A stretch of 64,000 nucleotides of DNA from Paracoccaceae bacterium (lineage in GTDB: Bacteria > Pseudomonadota > Alphaproteobacteria > Rhodobacterales > Rhodobacteraceae). The stretch spans positions 1 through 64,000 of the forward strand of contig CANBRQ010000004.1 in the NCBI GenBank assembly GCA_947371955.1, written 5' to 3'. Positions within the stretch are counted from its first letter, which is position 1; each line of letters opens with the position of its first letter. The translations under genes and the position numbers were made by a program. Below the pieces are notes generated by a model. It did no database searches, was not told the origin of the DNA, and saw only the letters and a list, made by a program, of their open reading frames with translations. This document shows, one piece after another, positions 10,897 through 20,252 of the stretch.

Positions 10897-11959
10897 GCTG
10901 GAAAAGCGGCGCGAGCCGAGCATGGCGATGCTGGTGATCACGCCGGTGGCCTCGGTGCTGTTGACGATGCTGATCGGGATCGTGGTGTTTGATCTGATCG
11001 GGATCAAGGGGTTCAAGGCGGTGGTGGATATCTTCCTGTCGCCGCTGCTCGCCAGCTACAAGTGGCAGGATGTGGCGCTGAAGGCGGCTCCGCTGATCAT
11101 CATCGCCTTGGGGCTGTCGATGGGGAACCGGGCGCAGGTCTGGAACATCGGGGCCGAGGGGCAGTATGTTATTGGCGCCTTGTGTTCGGCGGGCGTGGGG
11201 ATTGCGTTTGGGGCCGCGGGCGGGTTTTTCGTCATTCTGTTGATGGTGCTGGCGGGGATGATCGGCGGCGGGGCCTGGGCGGCGATACCGGCGGTGTTGC
11301 GCACGCGGTATAATGTGAATGAGATCCTGTCGAGCCTGATGCTGACCTATGTGGCCTTGCAGGTGCTGGGCTATCTGGTGGGCGGGCCTTGGAAAGACCC
11401 GAACGGGCGGAATTTTCCGGCGACGGCACCTTTGATTGACGCGCAGACGCTGCCGGTCTGGCCGGGGTCTACCGTGCATCTGGGGGTGCTGGTGGCTTTG
11501 GTACTGCCGTTCGTGTTCTGGGTGATCATGGCGCGGAGCGAGTTTGGCTATCAGGTGCGGGTTGTGGGCTCCTCGCCCACGGCGGCGCGGCATGGCGGGT
11601 TTGACAGCCGGCGGACGATCTGGGCCACGCTGATCATTGGTGGGGCGATGGCGGGGCTGGCGGGGTCGCTGGAGTTCACGGGCGTCTTGCACAAGATCGA
11701 CCTTGGGTTTCCGAGCGGTTATGGGTTCACGGCGATCATCGTGGCGTTTCTGGGCAGGCTCAATCCGATTGGATGTCTGATTGCCGGGATCGTGCTGGCG
11801 GTGACTTATGTCGGCGGGCAGATGGCGCAGACTTCGGTTCATATCCCGAACTCAACGGCGGGCATCTTTCAGGCGATGATGCTGTTCTTCATTCTGGCGA
11901 GCGACATTTTGGTGCGCTACCGCGTCAGGATCATCCCTTCGGCTAAGGCGGTGGCGTGA
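10886..11959 (+). CDS. ABC transporter permease (nucleoside-type)
   Basis: Hydrophobic multi-TM protein; GNRAQVWNIGAEGQYVIGAL, NEILSSLMLTYVA; within BMP operon. Confidence 0.88.
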   Translation: MRIKLEKRREPSMAMLVITPVASVLLTMLIGIVVFDLIGIKGFKAVVDIFLSPLLASYKWQDVALKAAPLIIIALGLSMGNRAQVWNIGAEGQYVIGALCSAGVGIAFGAAGGFFVILLMVLAGMIGGGAWAAIPAVLRTRYNVNEILSSLMLTYVALQVLGYLVGGPWKDPNGRNFPATAPLIDAQTLPVWPGSTVHLGVLVALVLPFVFWVIMARSEFGYQVRVVGSSPTAARHGGFDSRRTIWATLIIGGAMAGLAGSLEFTGVLHKIDLGFPSGYGFTAIIVAFLGRLNPIGCLIAGIVLAVTYVGGQMAQTSVHIPNSTAGIFQAMMLFFILASDILVRYRVRIIPSAKAVA

Positions 11960-12883
11960 ATGAGCCTTGATTTCATCATTGCGGCGATCATCACGGTGGT
12001 GGGGCTGACCACGCCGATCCTGCTGGCAGGGCTTGGGGAACTGGTGGTTGAGAAGTCGGGCGTGCTGAACCTTGGGGTCGAGGGGATGATGCTGGTGGGG
12101 GCCATTTCCGGCTTTGGGGTGACAGTGTTCACCTTCAACCCGTGGCTTGGGGTTCTGGGGGCGGCGGCGGGCGGGGCGGCGGCGTCGATGCTCTTTGCCG
12201 TGCTGGTGTTGCAGCTCAATTCCAATCAGGTGGCGACCGGACTGGCCTTGACGATCTTTGGCACGGGGTTGTCCTCGTTGCTGGGGCTGTCGTTCACCGG
12301 GCGGATTATTGTGCCGTTTCTGTCGGTGTTTCCGGACTGGCTGGCGAAAGACCCGGTGTGGCGGCTGTTCTTCGGGCATTCGCCGATTGTGTACTTTGCC
12401 ATTCTGATGATCCCGCTGACGTCATGGTTCCTGAAGTCGACCCGCGCGGGGCTGATCTTGCGCGCAGTGGGCGAGAATGACCTGTCGGCGCATTCGATCG
12501 GCTATTCGGTGGTAGGCGTGCGCTATGCGGCGATTGCCTTTGGCGGGGCGATGGCGGGGATTGGCGGCTGCTACTTCAGCATGGTCATCACGCCGATGTG
12601 GGCCGAGAAGATGACGGCGGGGCGCGGCTGGATTGCGCTGGCGCTGGTGGTCTTTGCCGGCTGGCGCACCGGGCGGCTTCTGGCGGGTGCCTATTTTTTC
12701 GGCATTCTGATGGCGCTGGAGCTTTATGCGAAAGCCTCCGGCTTCTCGTTCTTGCCGAGCCAATTCTGGGCCGCTATGCCCTACGCCATGACGGTGGTTG
12801 CCCTTTCTTTCATCTCTTCGCGCGGCACGGCGGGGGCAAATGCGCCTGCCTGCCTCGGCAAGCCGTTCTTGCCGTCGTCCTGA
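11960..12883 (+). CDS. ABC transporter permease (nucleoside-type)
   Basis: TTPILLAGLGELVVEKSGVLNLGVEGMMLVGAI...; abuts preceding permease. Confidence 0.88.
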   Translation: MSLDFIIAAIITVVGLTTPILLAGLGELVVEKSGVLNLGVEGMMLVGAISGFGVTVFTFNPWLGVLGAAAGGAAASMLFAVLVLQLNSNQVATGLALTIFGTGLSSLLGLSFTGRIIVPFLSVFPDWLAKDPVWRLFFGHSPIVYFAILMIPLTSWFLKSTRAGLILRAVGENDLSAHSIGYSVVGVRYAAIAFGGAMAGIGGCYFSMVITPMWAEKMTAGRGWIALALVVFAGWRTGRLLAGAYFFGILMALELYAKASGFSFLPSQFWAAMPYAMTVVALSFISSRGTAGANAPACLGKPFLPSS

Positions 12884-12941
12884 GATGGAGCGCAAACCCT
12901 TCCTTCCCTCAACCCAAACAAGAAACCAACAGGAGAGTCTG

Positions 12942-14021
12942 ATGACGAAGATTTCCCGCCGCACGCTGTTCAAGGGGGCCGGTGCTGCCTCTTTGGCTGC
13001 CCTGGCCTCGCCCGCGCTGGCTGAAGACAAAGTCAAAGTCGGCTTCATCTTCCTTGGCCCGATCGGCGACTATGGCTGGACCTGGGCGCACAACAAGGGC
13101 CGCATGCAGATCGACACCGAACTGGGTGACAAGGTTGAGACGATCTATGTCGAGAACGTCGCAGAAGACGCGAGCGCCATCCCGGTGATCCGCGATCTGG
13201 CCCAGCAGGGCTGCAAGCTGATCTTCACGACCTCCTATGGCTACATGGACCAAACGGTTCAGGTCGCGGGCGAGTTCCCGGATGTGAAGTTCGAGCATTG
13301 CACCGGCTTCAAGCGCGCCGACAACGTGGCGACCTACAACTCGAAGTTCCACGAAGGCCGTGCGGTTCTGGGCACTATTGCGGGCAAGCTGTCGAAGTCG
13401 GGCGTACTGGGCTATCTGGGGTCCTACAAGGTGCCGGAAGTCGTCTTGGGCGTGAACTCTTTCGCGCTGGCGGCGCAGAAGCAGAACCCGGCTGCGACGG
13501 TGAAGCTGGTGATGATCGACAGCTGGTTCGATCCGCCGAAAGAAGCGGCTGCGACCGAGACGCTGATCAACCTCGGCTGTGACATCGTCACGACCCACAC
13601 CGACTCGCCCGGGCCCTTGCAGATTCTGGAGCAGAAGGGTCTGCATGGCTTCGGTCAGGGCGCCGACATGTCGACCTTCGCCCCGAACGCGCACCTGACC
13701 GCCATCGAGGACATCTGGGGACCCTATTACGTCGAGCGCACCAAGGCGCTGCTGGACGGGTCCTGGAAGTCGATCGATACTTGGGACGGGTTCAAGGAGG
13801 GCACGGTGGTGATCTCGGCCTATTCCAAGGACGTGACGCCGGAAGCGGCCGCCGAGGCCGACAAGGTGCAGGCGGGCTACAAGGCCGGGACCTACAACAT
13901 CTTCACCGGCCCGATCTATGATCAGACCGGGGCGTTGAAGGTCAAGGAAGGCGACGTGATCGCCGATGCCGATCTGGCCGTGATGGACTGGTTCGTGAAG
14001 GGCGTCGAAAGCGCTTCGTAA
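12942..14021 (+). CDS. BMP-family ABC transporter substrate-binding protein
   Basis: Signal sequence MTKISRRTLFKGAGAASLAALASPALAEDKVKVGFIFLGPIGDYGWTWAHNKGR. SD aggagag upstream; start set at 12942. Confidence 0.92.
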   Translation: MTKISRRTLFKGAGAASLAALASPALAEDKVKVGFIFLGPIGDYGWTWAHNKGRMQIDTELGDKVETIYVENVAEDASAIPVIRDLAQQGCKLIFTTSYGYMDQTVQVAGEFPDVKFEHCTGFKRADNVATYNSKFHEGRAVLGTIAGKLSKSGVLGYLGSYKVPEVVLGVNSFALAAQKQNPAATVKLVMIDSWFDPPKEAAATETLINLGCDIVTTHTDSPGPLQILEQKGLHGFGQGADMSTFAPNAHLTAIEDIWGPYYVERTKALLDGSWKSIDTWDGFKEGTVVISAYSKDVTPEAAAEADKVQAGYKAGTYNIFTGPIYDQTGALKVKEGDVIADADLAVMDWFVKGVESAS

Positions 14022-14039
14022 TCTGGCTTGGTGTTTGGG

Positions 14040-14066
14040 AAAGGCCCGCTTCGGCGGGCCTTTTTC
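14040..14066 (+). terminator. Rho-independent terminator after BMP operon
   Basis: aaaggcccgcttcggcgggccttttt: GC hairpin with T-tract, 19 nt after stop codon. Confidence 0.85.
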
Positions 14067-14126
14067 GTTTCTGGCGCATGGGCCGACGGCCCATCCTACC
14101 TATCACCAATGGTGTGCCTTTGGCGG

Positions 14127-14180
14127 GCCCCGGGGAGGTTTCACACCTCCCCGGACCCCACCGTGGAGTATTTGGCAAAG
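14127..14180 (-). repeat. Dispersed palindromic repeat, copy B (reverse orientation)
   Basis: gggccccggggaggtttcacacctccccggaccccaccgtggagtatttggcaaag; see finding on repeat family. Confidence 0.7.
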
Positions 14181-14189
14181 AGCAAGGGG

Positions 14190-14684
14190 TCAGACGCCGT
14201 CGCCAAGGGCGGTGGCGAGTTTGCCGAGTTCCTGCTCCCAGCCCATGCGCTGACGGTCGCTCCACACGGCGTCGTGCAGGGGGTCGAAGGTGAGGCGGAG
14301 GAGCGTGGCATCAGGTTGGGGTTCGAAGTCTGCGGCCATGTTGGTGTAATAGGGCGCGTGGCCGGGGACGAAGTCGACGAGGTTGCGCCAGGTCAGGCGG
14401 GCGGGCGATGTCGCGGAGGTGGGCCTGATGACGGTGTCGTAGATGGCCTGGCATGGGGTGGCGGTGGGCATGGCGTTCTTTTGCATGAAGGCCACCATCT
14501 CGGGCGCTTCGGCGATCATCGTGTAGCGCAGCGCGCCACCGGGGGTCAGGGACATTTCCTGCACGGTGACGCGGAAGCCGGGCGGGCCCCACCAGGCCTC
14601 CAGCCCCTCGGGCGTGGTCCAGAGCGTCCAGAGGTCGGCGAGGGAGGCGCGGTAGAGGCGTTCGATCACGATGGGGTCAGGCAT
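14190..14684 (-). CDS. SRPBCC / AHSA1-like domain protein
   Basis: MPDPIVIERLYRASLADLWTLWTTPEGLEAWWGPPGFRVTVQEMSLTPGGALRYTM; paired with ArsR regulator. Confidence 0.85.
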   Translation of the reverse strand: MPDPIVIERLYRASLADLWTLWTTPEGLEAWWGPPGFRVTVQEMSLTPGGALRYTMIAEAPEMVAFMQKNAMPTATPCQAIYDTVIRPTSATSPARLTWRNLVDFVPGHAPYYTNMAADFEPQPDATLLRLTFDPLHDAVWSDRQRMGWEQELGKLATALGDGV

Positions 14685-15012
14685 TTGGCGGGCCTTTCAG
14701 CTGGCGTTCGGTCAGGGCTGCGGCGAGACGGTCGAGCCTTGCGGACCAGAGGGGATGGAAGCCTTGCAGCCAGGCTTCGAGTATCTGGAAGGGTTCGGGG
14801 TTGAGGGAATAGAGGCGGCGCTGGCCCTCGGCCCTTACGGTGACAACCCCGGCCCGATGCAGGATGGCGAGGTGGCGTGAGACGCCGGATTGGGCGATGC
14901 CTATGGACTGGGTGATGGCCGTGACCGAGGCCTCACCGCCTTGCAGGGCGGTGAGGATGTCGAGCCTTGTGGGGTCTGCCAGCAGGGGGAGGAGGGATTT
15001 GTGAGATTCCAT
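14677..15012 (-). CDS. ArsR-family HTH transcriptional regulator
   Basis: LLPLLADPTRLDILTALQGGEASVTAITQSIGIAQSGVSRHLAILHRAGVVTVRAEGQRRLYSL. Confidence 0.9.
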   Translation of the reverse strand: MESHKSLLPLLADPTRLDILTALQGGEASVTAITQSIGIAQSGVSRHLAILHRAGVVTVRAEGQRRLYSLNPEPFQILEAWLQGFHPLWSARLDRLAAALTERQLKGPPNA

Positions 15013-15037
15013 GTATATACATTGATACGTATATGTT
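15011..15037. promoter_or_regulatory. Candidate ArsR operator (imperfect inverted repeat at arsR-like gene start)
   Basis: atgtatatacattgatacgtatatgtt: ATATAC...GTATAT arms in an AT-rich patch between divergent genes. Confidence 0.35.
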
Positions 15038-15101
15038 TGGGAGTCAATCGCCTTGTGCCTTGGGTCGGATCGTGGAAAGTTCCGGGAAAACGGAGGCTTC
15101 G

Positions 15102-16178
15102 ATGGATGCGGATTTCCTGATCATTGGTGGTGGCATTGCGGGTGTCTCCGCATCGGCCCGGTTGGCGCCCTTTGGCCGCGTGGTGCTGGTGGAGGCTGAG
15201 ACCGCGCTGGCGCATCACGCCTCTGGCCGGTCGGCGGCTTTGTACGAGCCGCGGTATGGGTTGCCGCCGGTGGTGGGGTTGTCTATGGCCTCGGGTGAAT
15301 ACTTTCGCGCGCAGCCGGGGGTGCTGAGCCCAAGGGGGCTTTTGGTGCTGGGCCGCGCGGATCAGGCCGAAGAATTTGCGGCGGAGGCCAAGGATTTGGG
15401 GGTTGAGGGCATCTCGGTCGACGAGGCGCGGGCCATGGTGCCGATCCTGAACCCGCAGACGGTGGCCTATGCGGCCTGGGCGGAGCATGCCTGGGATATC
15501 GACACCGATCTGTTGTTGCAGGGCTTTGCGCGGGTGGCGAAGGCCAATGGGGCAGAGTATCGGCTGGGAGCCAAGGTTACTTCGATTGCCAGGATTGATG
15601 GCGGCTGGCGGGTGACGGCGGGCGGGGTCGAAATCACGGGCCGGTTGCTGATCAATGCGGCGGGGGCCTGGGTGGATGAGGTGGCCAAGCTGGCGGGGGT
15701 GACGCCTATTGGCTTTCAGCCGAACCGGCGATCGATGGCCCGCATTCCCGCACCGGGCGGGCATGATGTCAGCAAGTGGCCGATGATCTTTGGCTGTGGC
15801 GAGACATGGTACGCCAAGCCGGATGCCGGGGCGCTGATCGTGTCGCCAGCGGAGGAGCATCCGATGGAGCCGCATGACGCCTGGGCCGATGACATGGTGC
15901 TGGCCGAGGGGCTGGCAAGGTATGAGGAGATGGTGACCGAGCCGGTGACTAGGCTGATCACCTCCTGGGCGGGCCTGCGGACGTTTTCGCCGGACCGGTC
16001 CTTGGTGATCGGGCGCGATCCGGACGAGGCGAGCTTTGTCTGGGTGGCGGGACAGGGCGGGTATGGGTTCCAAAGCTCTCCGGCGGCCAGTCAGTTGGTG
16101 GCGGATCTGGTGTTGGGACGGACGCCGGAGATTGATGAAGGGTTGGTGGCGCAGCTTTCCCCGGCCCGGTTCCGGTAG
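15102..16178 (+). CDS. FAD-dependent oxidoreductase (D-amino acid oxidase / DAO family)
   Basis: MDADFLIIGGGIAGVSASARLAPFGRVVLVEAE (Rossmann GxGxxG), GRDPDEASFVWVAGQGGYGFQSSPA. Confidence 0.88.
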   Translation: MDADFLIIGGGIAGVSASARLAPFGRVVLVEAETALAHHASGRSAALYEPRYGLPPVVGLSMASGEYFRAQPGVLSPRGLLVLGRADQAEEFAAEAKDLGVEGISVDEARAMVPILNPQTVAYAAWAEHAWDIDTDLLLQGFARVAKANGAEYRLGAKVTSIARIDGGWRVTAGGVEITGRLLINAAGAWVDEVAKLAGVTPIGFQPNRRSMARIPAPGGHDVSKWPMIFGCGETWYAKPDAGALIVSPAEEHPMEPHDAWADDMVLAEGLARYEEMVTEPVTRLITSWAGLRTFSPDRSLVIGRDPDEASFVWVAGQGGYGFQSSPAASQLVADLVLGRTPEIDEGLVAQLSPARFR

Positions 16179-16213
16179 CGGGCGACGGGTCAGGGACCGC
16201 CTTGAAACCGTTT

Positions 16214-16240
16214 GATGGAGGCTCCTGCGGAGCCTCCATC
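16214..16240. terminator. Hairpin gatggaggctcctgcggagcctccatc downstream of DAO gene
   Basis: Perfect stem, ~36 nt after stop; no long T-tract. Confidence 0.45.
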
Positions 16241-16302
16241 GGTTTCTTGCCGAGAGCCGCAAGGCGACGGCAAAAGGGGTAGGGCAGCAGAGCCAAGGTT
16301 GG

Positions 16303-16393
16303 AAATCTGCCCGCGCCTGACTGGGTGGGCGCGGGAAACGCGCCTGCCCGGGGCAGGCAGGCGCGGGCAGATTTGTCGCCGGACAAATCTGCC
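16303..16393. repeat. Nested, mutually exclusive inverted repeats between convergent genes
   Basis: AAATCTGCCCGCGCCTG (16303-16319) pairs with CAGGCGCGGGCAGATTT (16358-16374); GGCAGATTTGTC and GACAAATCTGCC form an overlapping alternative stem. Confidence 0.65.
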
Positions 16394-16428
16394 AAGAGCG
16401 ACCGATGGTTCGGACGTGGCAATCTGAT

Positions 16429-17382
16429 CTAGTTTGCCGGTTTCAGGATCAGGTCGGCGAGACGTTGCGAGGCGGGGGTGAGGGAGACGCGCTCTCGGGT
16501 GATGAGGCCGAAGGGTTCCACCTCGATCTGAAGGTCGACCGGCAGGAGGTCGAAGGCCGCGCCGTCGCCGGTGGCGAATTGCTCGGCACTGGCGCGGGAG
16601 ACGGCGGCGATGGCGTCGGACTTTTGCAGGACGGCGATGGTCAGAAGGAACGACGCGGTCAGCAGGCGCTGGGTGGGTCGGGACAGGCCCAAGGCCTGCA
16701 GGCGGGCAATGACGGTGCGGGTCAGAAGGGAATCGGGGCCGGGCATGACCCAGTCGAAGGCGAGGGTTTCCTCGGCGTGCAGGGGGGCGGGACGGCTGAG
16801 AAGGGGGTGGCCGCGGCGGGCGATCAGGACGACAGGCTCGGTCGCGATGGGCAGGAAGGTGAGCGGCTCGGCGCGGGGGCCTTCCGGCAGGCGGCCCACG
16901 GCGAAGTCGAGGCGACCGGCGAGGAGGTGTTCGCACAGGATGTCAGAGGGGGAGACGTCAACCTCGACCGAGACATTGGGGTGCAGGAGGCGTTCGGATT
17001 GCAAGGCGGGCAGGACACGGTCAAGGGCGGGGCCGGAGACGGCGCCGATGCGGACATCGCCTACGCCGCCCCCGGCGATTTCGGCGAGGTCGCGGGCAGC
17101 GTCATCGAGTTCGAGGCGAATGCGTTGGGAGCGCAGGGCAAGCGCGCGGCCGAGGGCGGTCAGGACGATGCCGCGACCGGTGCGTTCGTGGACGGGGGCC
17201 CCGATGATGCGCTCAATCTCGGCAATCAGGCGGGAGGCGGCGGGCTGGGTCACGCCGATGGCGGCGGCGGCTTGAGTCAGGTGTTCGGCCTCGGCCAGGG
17301 CCGCCAAAAGGCGCAGGTGGCTGAGTTTCAGGCCTCTGCGCAGGAGCGTGTCAGAGCGATGAGGTTGCAGCATACCGATCAC
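16429..17382 (-). CDS. LysR-family transcriptional regulator
   Basis: LKLSHLRLLAALAEAEHLTQAAAAIGVTQPAASRLIAEIERIIGAPVHERTGRGIVLTALG; divergent from sugar operon. Confidence 0.9.
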   Translation of the reverse strand: MIGMLQPHRSDTLLRRGLKLSHLRLLAALAEAEHLTQAAAAIGVTQPAASRLIAEIERIIGAPVHERTGRGIVLTALGRALALRSQRIRLELDDAARDLAEIAGGGVGDVRIGAVSGPALDRVLPALQSERLLHPNVSVEVDVSPSDILCEHLLAGRLDFAVGRLPEGPRAEPLTFLPIATEPVVLIARRGHPLLSRPAPLHAEETLAFDWVMPGPDSLLTRTVIARLQALGLSRPTQRLLTASFLLTIAVLQKSDAIAAVSRASAEQFATGDGAAFDLLPVDLQIEVEPFGLITRERVSLTPASQRLADLILKPAN

Positions 17383-17521
17383 GTCATGTTTCCATGCTTA
17401 ATCATCATTTGACTGATATACGGCGGCGTTGCAAGTCTGCGTGGATAAAGGCCGCGCAGACAAAGTCGAGGACAACTTGTCGCAGGCCAGCTAAGATTCA
17501 GAAAGCTCAGGGAGGAATGCG

Positions 17522-18508
17522 ATGCTTCTGTCGCAGGTGAAGGGTCCGGACGGGACCTTGGTGGTGGCGCGTGAGGGCGATCTGGCGCGGGTCGTGACGG
17601 GGGTATCCTCGGTCTATGATCTGGCGCTGGCTGCGATTGCGGCCGGGCATGGGCTGGCTGCGGAAGTGGCGGCACGCGGTTTGGGCGAGGCGGTGGACTT
17701 GGCCCAAGCGGCGGCCGAGGGGCGGCTGGCGCTGCCGGTGACGCATCCTGATCCGGCGCATCTGCATCTGACCGGCACCGGGTTGACGCACTTGGGGTCC
17801 GCTGCGGCCCGCGATGCGATGCATGTGAAGCTGGGGGCGGAGACGCTGACCGACAGCATGAAGATGTTCCGCATGGGGCTGGAGGCCGGGCGGCCTGCGG
17901 CGGGCGAGGTCGGGGCGCAGCCGGAGTGGTTCTACAAGGGCAACGGGTTTGCCGCTGTGGCGCCGGGGGCGGCCCTGTTGGCACCCGGGTTTGCCGAGGA
18001 TGGCGGCGAGGAACCCGAGATTGCCGGGGTCTATATCGTGGGCCCCGATGGCACGGTGCACCGGATCGGCTGGGCCTTGGGCAATGAATTCTCGGACCAT
18101 GTGACCGAGCGGGTGAATTACCTGTGGCTGGCACATTCCAAGTTGCGGGTCGCATCTTACGGGCCGGAGATTCTGGTGGGCGATCTGCCTGCGGATATTC
18201 GCGGCACCTCGCGCATCCGCCGCGAAGGTGCTGTGATCTGGGAGAAGCCTTTCCTGTCGGGAGAGGCGAACATGTCCCACACCATCGCCAATCTGGAGCA
18301 TCACCACTTCAAGTATGACATCTTCTGCCAGCCCGGCGATCTGCATGTGCATTTCTTCGGCACGGCCACGCTGTCCTTTGCCGACGGCATCAAGACCCAA
18401 GCGGGCGATGTCTTTGAAATTGAAGCGCCAGACTTTGGACTGCCGCTGACCAACCCCCTCGCCTTCGCCCCGGCCACCGCTGGCGCGCAAACCGTGAAAG
18501 CCCTGTAA
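17522..18508 (+). CDS. AraD1-type / fumarylacetoacetate hydrolase-fold protein (sugar-acid pathway)
   Basis: MLLSQVKGPDGTLVVAREGDLARVV...HLTGTGLTHLGSA...; first gene of an operon with an IlvD/Edd dehydratase and a KGSA-type dehydrogenase. Confidence 0.78.
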   Translation: MLLSQVKGPDGTLVVAREGDLARVVTGVSSVYDLALAAIAAGHGLAAEVAARGLGEAVDLAQAAAEGRLALPVTHPDPAHLHLTGTGLTHLGSAAARDAMHVKLGAETLTDSMKMFRMGLEAGRPAAGEVGAQPEWFYKGNGFAAVAPGAALLAPGFAEDGGEEPEIAGVYIVGPDGTVHRIGWALGNEFSDHVTERVNYLWLAHSKLRVASYGPEILVGDLPADIRGTSRIRREGAVIWEKPFLSGEANMSHTIANLEHHHFKYDIFCQPGDLHVHFFGTATLSFADGIKTQAGDVFEIEAPDFGLPLTNPLAFAPATAGAQTVKAL

Positions 18509-18509
18509 G

Positions 18510-20252
18510 ATGACATTCACCCCCGCCCCTTGGCCCCGCAAACTGCGCTCGCAGGAATGGTTCGGCGGCACCTCGAAGGACAATATCTACTACCGCGCCT
18601 GGATGAAGAATCAGGGCCACCCGGCGGATATGTTCGATGGCCGCCCGGTGATCGGCATCCTGAACACATGGTCCGAGATGACGCCCTGCAACGCGCATCT
18701 GAATGATCTGGCCCAGCGCGTGAAGCACGGGATCTTCGAGGCGGGCGGCTTTCCGGTCGAAGTGCCGGTGTTCTCCACGTCCGAGTCGGCGTTGCGCCCG
18801 ACCGCGATGATGTTCCGCAACCTCGCCGCGATGGCGGTGGAAGAGCAGATGCGCGGGCTGCCGATGGATGGCTGCGTGCTGATGGTGGGCTGCGACAAGA
18901 CCACGCCGAGCCTTCTGATGGCGGCGGCGTCGACCGACCTGCCGTCGATCATCGTGACCGGCGGGCCGATGCTGAACGGCTATTACAAGAATGAACGGGT
19001 GGGCTCTGGCACGCATCTGTGGAAATTCTCGGAGGCCGTGAAGGCCGGGACCATGACGATCGAGGAGTTCCAGGAGGCGGAACAGTCGATGAGCCGCTCT
19101 CCGGGGTCGTGCAACACGATGGGGACGGCCTCGACGATGGCTTCCATGGCCGAGGCTTTGGGCATGGCCTTGTCGGGCAATGCGGCTATTCCGGCGGTGG
19201 ATTCGCGGCGCCGGGTGATGGCGCAGCTAACCGGGCGGCGGATTGTGCAGATGGTCAAGGATGACCTGAAGCCGTCGGATATCATGAAGAAAGAGGCGTT
19301 CGAGAACGCCATCCGCACCAATGCGGCGATTGGCGGGTCGACCAATGCCGTCATCCACCTGTTGGCGATTGCTGGCCGGGTTGGTGTGGATCTGACGCTG
19401 GAGGACTGGGACCGCTGCGGGCGCGATGTGCCGACGATCGTGAACCTGATGCCCTCGGGCAAGTACCTGATGGAAGAGTTCTTCTACGCCGGTGGCCTGC
19501 CCGTGGTGATCAAGCGGCTGGGTGAAGCGGGCGTTCTGCACAAGGATGCGCTGACCGTGTCGGGTCAGACGGCTTGGGATCAGGTCAAGGACGTGGTCAA
19601 CCACAATGACGACGTGATCCTGCCGGTCGAAAGGGCTTTGACCCAGTCAGGCGGCATCGTGGTGGTGAAGGGCAATCTGGCCCCGAAGGGCGCGGTTCTG
19701 AAGCCCTCGGCCTCGACCCCTGCCCTCTTGACCCACCGGGGCCGCGCTGTGGTTTTCGAAGACATCGACGACTACAAGGCCAAGATCAATGACGAGGCTT
19801 TGGACATTGACGAGACCTGCGTGATGGTCCTGAAGAACTGCGGTCCGAAGGGCTATCCGGGCATGGCCGAGGTGGGCAACATGGGCCTGCCGCCCAAGGT
19901 GCTGCGCAAGGGCATCACCGATATGGTGCGGATTTCCGATGCGCGGATGTCGGGCACGGCTTATGGCACCGTGGTGCTGCACACCTCGCCGGAGGCTGCT
20001 GCCGGTGGCCCGCTGGCCGTGGTGCAGAACGGCGATTTCATCACGCTTGACGTGCCGAACCGTCGGTTGCATCTGGAGATTTCCGATGCCGAGCTTGCGG
20101 GGCGGCTCGCCAAATGGGAAAATCGCATCCAGCCGCCGGAATCGGGCTATGCGCTGTTGCACCACAACCACGTGCAGGGCGCGGACACCGGAGCGGATCT
20201 GGATTTCCTGAACGGCTTCCGTGGCGCCAAGGTCGGAAAGAACTCGCACTGA
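18510..20252 (+). CDS. IlvD/Edd-family dehydratase (L-arabonate / sugar-acid dehydratase)
   Basis: GIFEAGGFPVEVPVFSTSESALRPT, GCDKTTPSLLMAAAS, SPGSCNTMGTASTM, GPKGYPGMAEVGNMGLPPKVL. Confidence 0.9.
   Translation: MTFTPAPWPRKLRSQEWFGGTSKDNIYYRAWMKNQGHPADMFDGRPVIGILNTWSEMTPCNAHLNDLAQRVKHGIFEAGGFPVEVPVFSTSESALRPTAMMFRNLAAMAVEEQMRGLPMDGCVLMVGCDKTTPSLLMAAASTDLPSIIVTGGPMLNGYYKNERVGSGTHLWKFSEAVKAGTMTIEEFQEAEQSMSRSPGSCNTMGTASTMASMAEALGMALSGNAAIPAVDSRRRVMAQLTGRRIVQMVKDDLKPSDIMKKEAFENAIRTNAAIGGSTNAVIHLLAIAGRVGVDLTLEDWDRCGRDVPTIVNLMPSGKYLMEEFFYAGGLPVVIKRLGEAGVLHKDALTVSGQTAWDQVKDVVNHNDDVILPVERALTQSGGIVVVKGNLAPKGAVLKPSASTPALLTHRGRAVVFEDIDDYKAKINDEALDIDETCVMVLKNCGPKGYPGMAEVGNMGLPPKVLRKGITDMVRISDARMSGTAYGTVVLHTSPEAAAGGPLAVVQNGDFITLDVPNRRLHLEISDAELAGRLAKWENRIQPPESGYALLHHNHVQGADTGADLDFLNGFRGAKVGKNSH

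Noticed and set aside
17383-17521. LysR operator (T-N11-A type) between the LysR gene and the sugar operon
   Set aside because: Several loose matches in an AT-rich stretch (aatcatcatttgactgatatac) but no unambiguous dyad.
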